Assembly (NCBI GenBank): GCA_030267965.1
Contig: BRYA01000399.1
Span: 1-64,000 of the forward strand
Length of the DNA stretch: 64,000 nucleotides
Reading direction: 5' to 3'
Source: Triparma columacea
Lineage: Eukaryota > Sar > Bolidophyceae > Parmales > Triparmaceae
The stretch's first letter is position 1; the number at the start of each line of letters is the position of its first letter. Under the pieces are notes generated by a model. It saw only the letters and a list, made by a program, of their open reading frames with translations, was not told where the DNA came from and made no database searches. Position numbers and translations under genes: made by a program. Shown in pieces: positions 34,096 to 45,009 of this stretch.

Positions 34096-36231
34096 TTAAA
34101 AGAACCTCGCTAGTGCCCCCCCTTCCTCCAGTCCTTTTTTCCTCTTCTTCTCTTCCCTCGTCATGACTTCGTCTCCCATTCCCTTCTCCCTCATGTCAGC
34201 CTTCCTCTTTTCCATGAGTTTGAGTTTGCTCTCGTCCATGATGTTCTTGTGTTTCCTAGCCAGCTTCTTGCTGATCTTGTTCCTACCCCTCGCCTTCTTC
34301 TTCTCCTTCTTCGGTTTGTTCGCGTCCGCCTCCTTTGCTTTCTCCCTCTGCTCCATAACCAAGGCCTTCCTATCCCTCTCTACCGCGCCCACCTGCTCGG
34401 GGTCCAGCTGTATCATCTCCGGCTTCAGTTTATCCAGCAGGCTCCTAACCTCCTTCTCCTGCCTCTGCTTCTTATCCTCGTAAATGTTGGCCTCGAAGCT
34501 GTCAAAGTTGCTCTCCCCCACCCCCGGCACCACGATCGAGCTGAACCCCTTGTCGTGCCCTATCCCCACCACGTCCTCGTAAGGCCTGAACCGAACCTCG
34601 TTGCAGCTCGCCCCCCCTCTCATTATCCTGTGACTAAGGTACGGGCTCTTTTGCTTCACCATTAAAGCGTCCTTCCAGAACGTAACCCCCCCCCCCGCCC
34701 CCACCGCCAGGACCCCCGTCTGCGATATGTCCAAACTCTGAACGTCGTTGTAGCTGAAGTACTCGTGCACGGGTCTGAACGTTCGGAGGTCCCAAACCTT
34801 CACCTTCTTGTCCACACCGCTTGTCACCATGTAGTTACCACCAAGGTCGTTCGCTAGACCAGTCACCCTGCCCCGATGGCAGAGCATCTTGACAAGGGGC
34901 GTGCTGCTCGCCGGGCTCCACATGGTGACGCAGCCGTTTCCGTGTCCCAAGTTAAGGACGGCGTTGTAGTTGTTCTGCCTCATGACCCCACAAGATCCAA
35001 GTTTCGTCCTGTGCTCGCATACCTTCTCCCCCGTCGACGTGTCCGTGTACTTCAGCCATCCCGCCCTCCCCACCGATGCCAGGAGCCAGTGGTAGGGGAG
35101 GTACTGTAGGGCGAGGGGGTCAACGTGATCGGAGAGGTGGTGGACCTCGGAACCGTTGTGATCGTAGATGTAGACGGCCTTCTTCTCGGCTAGGGCGAAC
35201 ATTTGGTGGTTGTGGAGGAAGGTTGAGGAGCGAATGGAGTTGACGCCGGAGTGGGTAAGATGGAACTCGGTTTTTAGTTGGAGGGTCAAGGCGTCCATCA
35301 GTGCGACATGACCCAGGCGGCCGGTTAAGAGAAGGTGGCGACCGGTTTGGGAATAAGAGACGTTATAAGGGGGGTGGTCGGTGAGGCTAAGGTCAAAGAT
35401 TTGTTTGGCGGTCTGCGTAGGGGGGGGGGAGTTTGGGTTAGTGGCTTGGACTTGGACAACAATAAGGTGGGAGGCTCTCAGGTTATGGAGAAGTGGGGCA
35501 TTGCTCTTTATGGATATGTCGTCCGCAGCTTCCGGGTGATAAAGACCGGTCTCGGAGTAATTCTAGAGTTTAATAATCATTGCAATTTGGGGCCCACATG
35601 ATTCTGTGGGATTTCTCGCCGGGGGGAACAACCATCCCTAACATCCATCCATCTGTCCTATTAAAGTCGCACCTGCTCGTCAACGCTGTCCTTGATCTCC
35701 CCCATCTTGACCTTATAAGTCCTCTCCATCTCCCCCTCTGCTTCTATGAACCCCCCCTCTGTGGTGTCCAGTATCTCAGCCTCTGCTGCAGCTACAGCAC
35801 CCTCCCTGAACTTCTTCTCTACCATTGATACGTACGCAGATGCCTTTTTGTCTTTGAATGATGGGTTCTTCCCTGGGCGAACCTTTAGGACGGTGCCTGA
35901 TAGGTTCTTGGTGGAGGTATTTCTGTGTGGATGTGTGGGTTAGGGGAGGATATAATGTAGGGGAGGATATATTGTTTTGGTGTCGTTTTGGGGTATTTGT
36001 GTAGTGTGAGGGAGGGGGGAGTGTAATGATGTGTGTGTATGTATATTGTAATCGTTGTATGTGTTGTTATGGAGTGTGATATTCTCACCTTTTTGTGTAC
36101 TTTTCGATGGTAGCTGGTGAAGCTTTGGATTCCTTGATTGCATTACGTCCATCATTATAATGGCGTGTAGAATCTGATGATTTATTCTTTTTTGCCTTTG
36201 TATAGCCTCCACGTGCTACGTCAAATGACAT
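34096..36231 (-). CDS. UTP7: UTP7/WDR46 U3 snoRNP (SSU processome) protein
   Basis: Three exons: 36231-36089, 35922-35673, 35412-34096; about 569 residues, matching yeast Utp7. The N-terminal basic helix region includes EGGFIEAEGEMERTYKV, then TAKQIFDLSLTDH and YSQTGRHLLLTGRLGHVALM, all diagnostic of the family just before its WD40 propeller. Blades carry YLPYHWLLASVGRAGWLKY, GHGNGCVTMWSP and DKKVKVWDLRTFRPV. The tail is lysine-rich (KKARGRNKISKKLARKHKN), usual for nucleolar proteins. Utp7 works in the small-subunit processome on 18S rRNA maturation. Both intron phases (2 and 0) restore family motifs at the joins. Confidence 0.95.
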
Positions 36232-36303
36232 CTTTTACTCAAAACTTTGGTAATTTGTGGATCTAGCTTTGGGAAAGGGGGCTGGAAAGGTAATTAGAAT
36301 AGA

Positions 36304-36810
36304 ATGTCAATTTCCTCATATTTACGATGCACTGTTTTAATAATTATCTTACGCTATAGTATTTCGTACAATTTATCACCAACAAGAAGATCAATATTAC
36401 GCAAATTTGGAACACAAATCACACCTATTGTCGGAGCTGCCTTCTTTGCTGGTCAAATTACCCCCTCCTATGCTGCTGATATCTCTCCAACGACCACTCC
36501 AACGACTAAAAAATGGATATCTGGGAAGAGTGCAGAACCCATAAAGGAAGGTAAGACTATATTACCACCACTAATTACCACCTAATACCTAAACCCAATA
36601 TGCCACCTACCCTCTCCCCATTTACCCCTCCCATCAGGTCAGACCAAGGGCACCCGTAAGGATCCCACCTTCCTCCGCGCCGTGTCCCAGTGCAAGTCCG
36701 AGTGCCAGCTGAAGCACCCGGAGTACGACCCAGGGGATTGCCTGGCTAAGTGCCAGGACATTACCTGCACAACGTACGAACAGTGCACATTCAAGATGCC
36801 CAGGCAGTGA
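36304..36810 (+). CDS. Small Cys-rich protein, probably thylakoid lumen
   Basis: Two exons, 36304-36550 and 36638-36810; 139 residues. The N-terminus has a signal-like stretch (YLRCTVLIIILRYSISY). A second targeting part follows: TRRSILRKFGTQITPIVGAA with FFAGQITPSYAA, that is twin basic residues, a hydrophobic run and an AxA-type cut, as in lumen-targeted proteins imported by Tat or Sec. The mature part is only about 80 residues and ends with six Cys in a C-x3-C ... C-x3-C-x4-C-x5-C spacing (SQCKSEC, DCLAKCQDITCTTYEQC). No family recognised. The spacing suggests a compact disulfide-bonded helical hairpin. Confidence 0.7.
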
Positions 36811-36983
36811 GGGTGGACAAAAGATCACGTGGAGAGGGCGGGGGAGACGTAATGTTTTGATGTTGTATTTTATGGATGATTAATTTCATTGTAAAAACGA
36901 AGTTTTCGTTTTTATATCCCTCCTTTTACCGTCCTCCTCCCTCCATCCCTCCCCCTCCCCCCCTTCTCCATCGTCCTAACCCT

Positions 36984-39206
36984 CTAAATAGGTTTTTCCA
37001 CGATAGGAACATACTGCGGGTCGTACATCTTACTCCATACAAAGTTCTCCAAGTCCCCCATCTCCTTCTCCCCCAGCTTGCTCTGGTTTCCCGTCTCCCA
37101 CGCCTCCCTAATAACCGCGCACGCGATCTTGTGGCTGACGTTCCTGATCTCCTCGACCTGCGGGAATACCTTACCCTCCTTAAGTTCCTCCTCCGTCAAA
37201 TGTTCCGCCAGCGCCTTCGCGCTTACGTACAACATCCTGTCCGTCACAGTCTTCGCCCCGCAAACAGTGGCCCCCAAACCGATGCCTGGGAACACGAACA
37301 TGTTGTTACACTGCGTTGGTGTATAGGTCTTACCAGCGTGTGTAACCGGATCGAAAGGTGAGCCTGACGCGAACACGCAAGTACCGTCTGTCCACTCGTA
37401 CGCCTGGGCGGCGGTGCACTCGGCGGAGGTGGTGGGGTTTGAGAGGGGGAAGATTATCGGCCGGGGGGTTTTTGAGGACATGGTGCGGATTAAAGACTCC
37501 TTGAAGAGACCACCGAAGGCTGTGAGACCCAGGAGGATTGTGGGGGAGTGCTGGAAGAGGGGGGGGGGAGGGGGGGGGTCAGAGGGGATGGAGGGGGGGA
37601 CCAGGAAGAAGAGGGAGGGGGGAAGACGCACCTTCTCGGCGATGTCTTGTAGGGACATTCCTCGCCCTTCTGACCTGGCAAATGCCCTCTGCTCGTTGTT
37701 AAGGTCGTCCCTATCCTCCGTCAGCAGTCCGTGTTCGTCCGCTATAAAGAAGCAGTCCTTCGCCTTCCCCTCCTCCACACCCTGCTCGATCATGGCCTGT
37801 CTCAGAACCTGGGCTACCCCAATCCCGGCGCTCCCAGCCCCGGCGATAAGAATCCTCTGCTCTCCGAGGCTGTCGACGCTCTCGCCCGCAGCCCTCAGGG
37901 CACCCAGGCACCCTGCGAGAGTCGTGGCCCCGGTGCCCTGAATATCATCGTTGAAGCAGAGGTGAGTGTCCCTGTAGTTGTTGAGGAGAGGCTGTGCAAC
38001 TTCAGACCTGAAGTCCTCGAACTGGACGAGGCACTTGGGCCACCTGTGTTTGACGGCCTGCATGAACTCGTCCACGACGCTGAAGTACTCCTCGCCCTTT
38101 AGGCGGGGCTCCTTCAGACCGAGGTAAAAGGGGTCTTCCAGGAGCTCCTTGTTGTCAGTTCCGACGTCAATGGTTACGGGGAGGACACGATGGGGGGCGA
38201 TGCCTCCGGCGGCGCAGTATAGAGAGAGTTTGCCAATCGGGATACCCTGGGAGGAGGAGGGAGGGGCATTTGGGAAGGCGGAGGGGAGGTTAGAGTTTGA
38301 TCCTCAATCCTGATCTTGATTAAAGCCCACTAACACGCCAGCACTTCGCTCGTCGTCGTCGCCGCCGCCATCAATACCGCCCTCACCATCCCGTTCGCTC
38401 CCAAATCCCCGAGTCCTAGAATTCTGCTCCCGTCCGTCACCACGATGACATGAACGTCCCTGTGTGGCCAGTTGTAAACCATGGCCGCCATGTGCCCGCG
38501 GTCCTCCTTGGAGAAGTACATGCCCCTGGGCTTCCTGAACCTCGTCCCGAACTCCTTGCACGCCTGCCCCACCGTAGGCGTGTAAATTATGGGGGCAAGG
38601 AACTTTATGTTGTCCACAAGGAGCCTATGGTAGAGGGTCTCGTTGCGGTCATGGAGGTCCTCGATCTTCTTGTTCTGCTCGATCGCTGTTCGGCAATTCT
38701 TGATCTCCTGCATGACCCTTTCCCCCTGCATCTCCATGGTAAGCCTCCTAGGAGGGAGGAGGCCCCTGAAGCGGAGACGATCCCTCTCCCCAGGCTTGAA
38801 GGCGGTGCCCTTGTTGAAGAGAGGATCGTGGAGGATATCAACACCGCGCTTAGGGACCTGGAGGGGGGCCTTAAAACGGCGCAAGGAGGAGAAATCAAAG
38901 TTGGTATCAGAGGTGGAAAGGGGACGGGCATGGAGGTGGGGAGAACGGCTAGAATTCAATTCGTGAGGGGTCAAGGGTGGTAATAGTGAGGGATTTAGGG
39001 AGGAGATAGGGGGGGGGAGGGTGAGCTATCAGTGAAATCGACGAGGAGAGGGGTAATTAACGCTGGCACTCTTTCATCAGCAAGATTGCGAGCATGAAAG
39101 TAGGGCCTCTGGGCAAAGAGGGGGTGGGATAACTCTTTGGATGGGATTTTGAAGTGTTACAAACTCACAGATAATTAGCAGATTTTAATAAACGGCGGCT
39201 CAACAT
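36984..39206 (-). CDS. ME: NAD(P)-malic enzyme, mitochondrial
   Basis: Four exons: 39206-39169, 38948-38387, 38246-37632, 37550-36984; 593 residues, normal for eukaryotic malic enzyme. The short first exon gives MLSRRLLKSANY, joining RSPHLHARPLSTSD to make a textbook mitochondrial presequence. Motifs: FNKGTAF, LAPIIYTPTVGQAC (catalytic Tyr), SRILGLGDLGANGM, VQFEDF and CFNDDIQGTGA (metal ligands E, D, D), ILIAGAGSAGIG (Rossmann fold) and PLSNPTTSAECTAAQAY. It oxidatively decarboxylates malate to pyruvate with NAD or NADP. Exon 2 is open upstream without an ATG, which is why the 38-nt first exon was sought; its phase (2) fits. Confidence 0.93.
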
Positions 39207-39617
39207 ATTTTTGAGGATGGATTGTGGAACTGCTCAACGAGTCCAGGACCAGAATCAGAAAAAGGATTCTTCATTCTTCAATCCTAACCCTCACATTACA
39301 CGCTCTCTGATCAACTTTCTCGCGGTGGTTGAAACGTGAGCGACGAAATACTACCGAAGATCCGCTCGTGGCAATTGTGCATCGATAAGGCATTTAATCA
39401 GTAGAAAGGGGTAGTCTGCAAGGATTCAAGACACAACAAGAAATGATGCACTGCACCAACCCTCCTTTCCCAGCTCCTCACCCAACAACCCCCGTAAATT
39501 ACCCCGTTCTACCCCTTTAATACCCGCACAACGCAAACCAAGCTTCTAAGCCCATTTTTATCGGAGAGATATGAAGTTTACAATGTTACAGAAAGGTCTA
39601 ACCTTTTCCCAATCCCG
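39207..39617. other. Intergenic
   Basis: No gene or RNA recognised in 411 bp between malic enzyme and the 70-residue gene; ordinary composition, no long repeat. Confidence 0.5.
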
Positions 39618-40004
39618 TCAATTCCTACTGCCCATTGTCTTGAAACTGACAACCTCGGGATTCTCGGATCTATTCGCCAGCCTCTCCATCTCCTCCTGTC
39701 TAATTCGGCCCTTCTCCTTCAGCTCTCCAACCTGACGTCCTATCGTCACTGCGGGGATAGAAATGTCGATTTGCAAGGTTTGGAGAAGTCAGAGGGTAAA
39801 AATGGGTTGATGGGGCGTAAAGTGAAGCGTGAAGGGGATAAATTTTGGATTTTGACATGAACCCATCGAGGGTTCATGAAAAGGGAAGGTCTTTTATCAC
39901 ACTCAATAACTCTAACACTCACCGAAACCGAACACCGTAGCGCCCATCAATCCAATTGTGCCCACTTTGTGGAGTCCATCTAATATACGAACTGTGCCTG
40001 ACAT
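39618..40004 (-). CDS. 70-residue single-helix protein
   Basis: Two exons, 40004-39923 and 39748-39618, joined in phase 1 (GTGAGT donor, CCCGCAG acceptor). The product starts MSGTVRILDGLHKVGTIGLM, continues GATVFGFVTIGRQ as the end of one hydrophobic helix, and then is a charged helix (KEKGRIRQEEMERLANRSEN). Small one-helix proteins of this layout are frequent as mitochondrial inner-membrane assembly factors or subunits, which is a guess. No family recognised. It is only 72 bp from the start of the divergent light-harvesting gene. Confidence 0.6.
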
Positions 40005-40076
40005 GGTTTGGAATTTTCTGACTTTTTGGTGCCTCATGACTCACCAGCCAAACCAAAACGCAAAGTGAAATATACT
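40005..40076. promoter_or_regulatory. 72-bp bidirectional promoter
   Basis: Start codons of the 70-residue protein gene and the light-harvesting protein gene lie 72 bp apart and face away. No TATA-like or CCAAT-like element is obvious. Confidence 0.5.
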
Positions 40077-41129
40077 ATGAAATCGTGTTTTGCTCTTCTC
40101 TCACTCCTGCTTATCGTGTCAACGTCGGCTTTCAATGCCCCTTTGACAACAAAAACTCACGTCTCACTTCGCTCATCATCAAATGATGAGGATTCTAGCT
40201 CCACCTCGACTGAAACCCTTTCCCCTGAGGCCCAGAGGGAGGCCCTTGAGAGGCAGTATCAGCAGAGTTCGAGGGGTGTCAAGAATGCTGACGGATCATA
40301 TGGAGTGCCCAAAGGCGGTTACAGTAAAGGTGAGGATTGTATTTATCTAGCCAAACTGAGTCGGGTTTGGGGAGGTGGTGGCAGAGGTTGGATTTATCTG
40401 TAGTCGATTTAAATGCGAATTGTTTCCAGGATTTGGGGGTGTTGAGGGCATTGTGCAGTTCTATGTCAGCTTTGCTGCATGCTTGTGCCTCTTTCCTTTC
40501 TACCTCACCTACTGCCTACCTTCCTTTCCACCCACCCCGCTCACCCCCTTTTCCCCTCCCTCCCCGTACCCCCACACGCAGCACTCCCCTTTCTCGCCGC
40601 CCCCAAGAACCTCGACGGAACCTTCCCTGGAGATGCCGGCTTTGATCCCCTCGGTCTTGGAGGTAGTGACAAGGCCTCCCTGGCTTTCATGAGGGAGGCT
40701 GAGATCAAACACGGTAGGCTTGCTATGCTCGCATGCGTCGGATGGCCCATGGCAGAGCTCCTTGACAAGGGGCTTGCTTCTGCCTTCGGCCTGCCTACCA
40801 TGCTCACGAAGACCGGTGCCTCCCCTTCCCTCCTCAACGGAGGCCTCGACAAGATTAATCCCTTTTACTGGGCCATCGCATTCAGCATTGGTGCCCTTGT
40901 CGAGTATGACAACGCGCAGATGAAGGAGAAGAATGGAAAGAACCATGTCATCGGAGACTGCGGTTATGACGTCGCCGGCCTCATGCCCACTGAACAAGCT
41001 GGGAGGTTCCAGAGGCAGACCTCAGAGATCAAACACGGGAGGGTGGCGATGATGGCTATCGTCGGGTACGCGGTACAGGAAGCCCTCTACCGTACCCCTG
41101 TCACTGGCCAGTTCCCCTTCAATATGTAA
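40077..41129 (+). CDS. Chlorophyll a/c-binding light-harvesting protein (LHC family)
   Basis: Two exons, 40077-40329 and 40582-41129, phase 1; 266 residues. Signal peptide MKSCFALLSLLLIVSTSA then FNAP, an ASAF-type plastid cut. The mature protein begins after a Ser/Glu-rich linker with ALPFLAAPKNLDG and GDAGFDPLGLGG, followed by helix 1 REAEIKHGRLAMLACVGWPM and helix 3 QTSEIKHGRVAMMAIVGYAV, both with the E-x-x-H/N-x-R chlorophyll ligands. Helix 2 is FYWAIAFSIGALVEYDN. The linker before the mature start is longer than in the other LHC of this window (20212). Probably an Lhcr- or Lhcz-like antenna; the subfamily is not certain. Confidence 0.92.
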
Positions 41130-41466
41130 GGTTCACTTTGACAGGACCTTGGCTCGAGCTACGTACGGTGTAAAAAGGAATTATTTTGAGGTTTTTTTCT
41201 AATTTCTCTTTTTTGTTAGTTGCGACACCCACCAATTCTACCCAACATGCTAACACCAGACAAACTTGCCGTAAGAGGAGTCGGGTCCAGCACAAATTTC
41301 AACCATGATTTCTTTCTGAGCGCTGCACTTCTTGATCCTCCCGATCCCTGATCCTCGTGACACTTTCCTCCTCTTTCCCTTTCCTTTTTAAACTGACTTA
41401 CCCCTTCAACTAACCCCTTCACATTTCTTGCTTTCTCCCTGTTTACTATCTTCAAAACTTTTCCTT
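41130..41466. other. Convergent 3' region
   Basis: 337 bp between the ends of the light-harvesting gene and the PP2C gene. An open frame on the minus strand (41455-41216) has no domain and is taken as chance. Confidence 0.4.
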
Positions 41467-42970
41467 CTAAGCGTGTCCACCGTGATATCCGAAGAGGTGG
41501 GCGGTGATGACAGTGGTGTCATCGATGACCTGCTCCTCCCTCATCCACCTCTGATTGGCCTCCCTGACGAGGGCATCGACCGAGATACGGGGCTCCGAAG
41601 CCTCCACTGCCATCCCGACGCAAACGTCGTTGTCCATGAACTCCCAGAGGCCATCGGTCGCGACGAGGATAAGGCGATCGGTGGCGGGGTCAAGCTCGCG
41701 CTCGAAGAACTCGGGCTCTGAAATCACGCCGGCTGTGTGGGCAACGGCGTCGCCGAGGGACCTGCTCATGGCCAGCCCAGGGACGTCCATGTGACCCAAC
41801 CAAACCCTAGGAGGTCCGTCGATTCCATCGTCGTACTCCACGGCAAAGACCCTACCCCCGGCGTTGACGATTCTCTTCTTCTCCGCGGGAGTATCGGGCT
41901 TATGATCATGTGTGAACTCCTCGGCGACAATCTTGCCCTCAGGACCGAGCTTGCCAATTGTCACCCTAGAGTCTCCGATGTTTACGCCGATTATAGTGTT
42001 GCCCCTGATTATAGCCATGGAGAGTGTGGTTCCGCTAAACTCCGTGTCCACCCTAGAGTTACGAAGGATCTGCTGCTCCACCTTGAGAATAGCATCCTTG
42101 GTGGCCTTCTTGGGATCACTCACCCAGCTGGGGTGATTGAACATCTCCTTCGCGAGCTCTTTTTTGAACCACTGCGAGACGCCGTCACCGGCCTCCCCGT
42201 GACCGTCCAAAACGCATAGGACCAGAGAATTTGTTGCCTCATGGTCGGCCATGATCAGACTATCCTGGTTCTTCTTCCTGGGGTTGTAAGGGGCGTGCCC
42301 TTTCTTGCTAAGACCGGAGTATTCCGTGACAGCACAGCGGCCGTCGGTTCCTGAGACGGCGCCCTCTTCCTCAGCTACAGACAGGCGCTCGATACCGCCG
42401 TCAAGAGAGGTTTCACCTCCAGCAACAGATAGACGGCGACGAATTGCGGCAACGTCCTGGGCGGGGAGTGAGAGATGAGATGGATGAGTTATTTTCACTT
42501 GATGACTTCGCAGACCACTACTAGGAACAAAATATAGCCAGCAACAAATATCCAGAGATCGTAGAACTGTTCATGAGAACACAAGAGGTCCCATATAGAA
42601 AGAGGACGACTTCTAGGGAGGATTTCCCGGAAGACAGCCTAACATGGGGCCGCACTTCTAATTACCGATCCCAGTGATCCCCCATAGATCCGAAAAATAC
42701 CACCAGTTAGTTGTGCCAGAGCGGGCGAAGATCCTATGTATTTTGGCAAGATTTTGGACTTACACTATCGCCTCCGGGCGTTTTTTTGTTACTCATGTGT
42801 CCCTTAGGGGTGTCCACGTTGGGTGCAGCTAGGAAGCTGTTCGCGGTAGATCCTCTTCTCGCTGCCATTATCTTTTTTGTATGGGCGTTGTTGAGAGGCC
42901 GAGGAGGCTTGGATCTTTCTGGGCTGGCAGGCAGTAGAATTGCAGAGAATAAGGAAACTACAGTGGGCAT
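41467..42970 (-). CDS. PP2C-type protein phosphatase
   Basis: Two exons, 42970-42764 and 42456-41467, phase 0; 398 residues from the first ATG, or shorter from 42868. PPM motifs in order: NPRKKNQDSL (metal Asp), LCVLDGHGEAGDGVSQWF (DGHG metal site), SGTTLSMAIIRGN, GVNIGDSRVTIG, THDHKPDTPAEKKRI, MSRSLGDAVAH, LVATDGLWEFM (metal Asp) and IDDTTVIT. All metal-binding Asp residues are present, so an active Mg/Mn-dependent Ser/Thr phosphatase is expected. The layout with WLGHMDVPGLAMSRSLGD is like plant/protist group PP2Cs. No transmembrane segment; the N-terminal extension is basic and disordered. Confidence 0.92.
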
Positions 42971-43026
42971 ATTCTAGAAAAAGGAATTATCGTGTTTTAG
43001 TTTTTTAAGCCCGGCCACTCCTGGAA

Positions 43027-44307
43027 TCAGAGCCTTCCATTGCGATATTCACCGAAGCTCGTGTGACTCCTTTGACGCTCTTGTGGGGGTGGCTTGGCGC
43101 TGCTGGTGCTAATATCTTGCTGTGAAGAGGGGGAAGAGACCATGGGGGCGGCTTTACTGAACGAGTTGAACCTTGCCGGGTAGTCAGTGCAAATTGCAGC
43201 CATGTTTTTGCTGCAAGCGTAGCCCCACTCCTCTTCGTCGTTCACCACGAAGGCTACAACAGGTATCCCTCTAGCCTGCAAATGCTCAAATAGCCCCGGA
43301 GCCCTAAGCAGCCAGTTGATTGTTCGCTGGACAACGTTGAAAACCAAAACTACCACATCACTCATCATATTCTGCCCAAGACTTCCAATCAAGAGTTGCC
43401 TCCACTTGGCCTCGTTGATGAGCACTGCATTGAACACATCAAAGTGCTGAATTGGAAGGAACGGAAGAACCCCTGTGTAGTACGCAATGTACAGCCAAGA
43501 CCACTGCGACGCTGTGCTGAACGTTGGGATGACGTGATCGTAATCCTCGCATGCTCTCTGGATCTTCACTGAGAAACGGTTGCCCCAAACTACGTTCTTT
43601 GCTCTCCGGAAGCTAAATAGTATCTCGTGCACTCTCTCAACCAACGTTAGGTCGTCCCCCCAAAGCTCGAGCACCATAGGTACGTCAATGAACGCCTCGC
43701 AGAGGTCCTCAAACTTGCAAATCTTCCTGCCGTCTCTTGTGAACTTTGTCGTGTCGATGTAACTACCGAGATCGCACAGGGGGTTCGTAGGAATCCGGGA
43801 GAGGAGGGGGGGTAAATTACCAAACTCGAAGAAGCTTATAGAGGAATCCCTACCCGTCATCTTCAGCATATTTCGCTCGTGAGGCTCTTGATCGTGGAAA
43901 CACACGACTTGCTTGTCAGCAGTCAGAAGCAGATCCACGTGAAGAATTAGGGAAGGTGAATTTTCTAGACTTTGCCTCGCCGCCGCCACCGTGTTTTCGG
44001 GAGCCTCACCACCCCCACAACGATGAGCAATTATTAGGGGCTTCTTCCGTAAGGTCGACCTCCGAATGGGACTGCTCATACTCCTCATCGGAGCATTAAC
44101 TCGGCGGAAAAGAGACATATCCCGAAGCAGGTTCTTGTTCGTGTGTAGCCCCATCGGGTCCCGCAAGGCCCGGTTGGAAACTATGAAGAAGAAAAGCCCC
44201 GGCCAAATGAAAAAGAGGACAGGCCAGAAGAGGGGCACCAAAAAACAAACGACCAGGATACGGGTTGGGTTATCAAGGGACGATGCGTAGGTGGAAAGAT
44301 GCCTCAT
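43027..44307 (-). CDS. Glycerophosphodiester phosphodiesterase-like membrane protein
   Basis: Single exon, 426 residues. A long hydrophobic helix near the N-terminus (RILVVCFLVPLFWPVLFFIW) anchors it. The GDPD barrel starts at about residue 93 with IIAHRCGGGEAPENTVAA and CFHDQEPHERN (second His-Asp). Later blocks include MVLELWGDD (second metal Glu), FSVKIQRACED and a C-terminal VVAFVVNDEEEWGYACSKN, matching the W-T-V/F-N element of the family. GDPDs split glycerophosphodiesters to glycerol-3-phosphate. The first E-x-D pair of the metal site reads H-V-D (ILHVDLLLTADKQVV), so one usual ligand is changed. It may be an active variant or a degenerate one. Confidence 0.8.
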   Translation of the reverse strand: MRHLSTYASSLDNPTRILVVCFLVPLFWPVLFFIWPGLFFFIVSNRALRDPMGLHTNKNLLRDMSLFRRVNAPMRSMSSPIRRSTLRKKPLIIAHRCGGGEAPENTVAAARQSLENSPSLILHVDLLLTADKQVVCFHDQEPHERNMLKMTGRDSSISFFEFGNLPPLLSRIPTNPLCDLGSYIDTTKFTRDGRKICKFEDLCEAFIDVPMVLELWGDDLTLVERVHEILFSFRRAKNVVWGNRFSVKIQRACEDYDHVIPTFSTASQWSWLYIAYYTGVLPFLPIQHFDVFNAVLINEAKWRQLLIGSLGQNMMSDVVVLVFNVVQRTINWLLRAPGLFEHLQARGIPVVAFVVNDEEEWGYACSKNMAAICTDYPARFNSFSKAAPMVSSPSSQQDISTSSAKPPPQERQRSHTSFGEYRNGRL

Positions 44308-45009
44308 GTGGAGGCGTTAAGGAGTTGTAGGGGAAGATCTTAGGCTGTTGAGATGATGCAACGAAGGTTGGCAATGGCAATGTAAAGGTTGGTGGCAGTG
44401 CGGGGAGATGTTGGTGACTATTATGGGAAAATATAAGGTAATATAATGGGTAAGAGTCGCTTATGTGTGGCTATAGATGCTCGTATTTATCCCAAAATGA
44501 AACTTATCGATTTGGGGATATTCTTATCGTTTAATTCAATATTTAATAGCCTGACTATATTGATTATTGATGCATAATATATTCAAATATCTTAGGTAAA
44601 AAATGTATACAAATAGAAAAATAGAATTAAATTTTACATCCTAATTTTTTATTTTTGTAAATATTGAACTCAAAGGAGATATATTATACATGATTTGTAG
44701 ACTGATTATCATTTATACGTAATTTAAATTAGAACTTAATAAATTTTGATAAATCCTGACGTCCCATGTTTGGTGATTTAAATCGTTCAAATTAAATTTC
44801 TTTATGATCATTATATATTACATATGAGACTAAATTTTTAATATATCTATTATCACTGTCAAATATAAATCTGTGACTTCTATCTGTCTCAGTGAACGTT
44901 AAATGCGCTTAAGTTTCTGTAATAAGGGTGTTTGTTACGGTGTTCTCGAATTCCTAAATCCCCCCAAATTCATCAATCTGTAGATTGTCATTGAATTTGA
45001 TTATCAGGT
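44308..45009. other. AT-rich intergenic island
   Basis: No gene. Counted by hand, 44521-44880 has 75 G/C in 360 bases, about 21%, against a clearly GC-richer surround. Long A/T runs and ta-rich words, no tandem repeat. It lies upstream of the GDPD-like gene and downstream of the PGAM5-like gene, both minus strand. Confidence 0.8.

Noticed and set aside
41216..41455. 79-codon minus-strand frame between two genes
   Set aside because: No domain, and not joined in phase to the PP2C gene; likely 3' untranslated sequence.
44461..44900. AT-rich island as an organelle DNA insertion
   Set aside because: No organelle gene, tRNA or protein frame visible in it.
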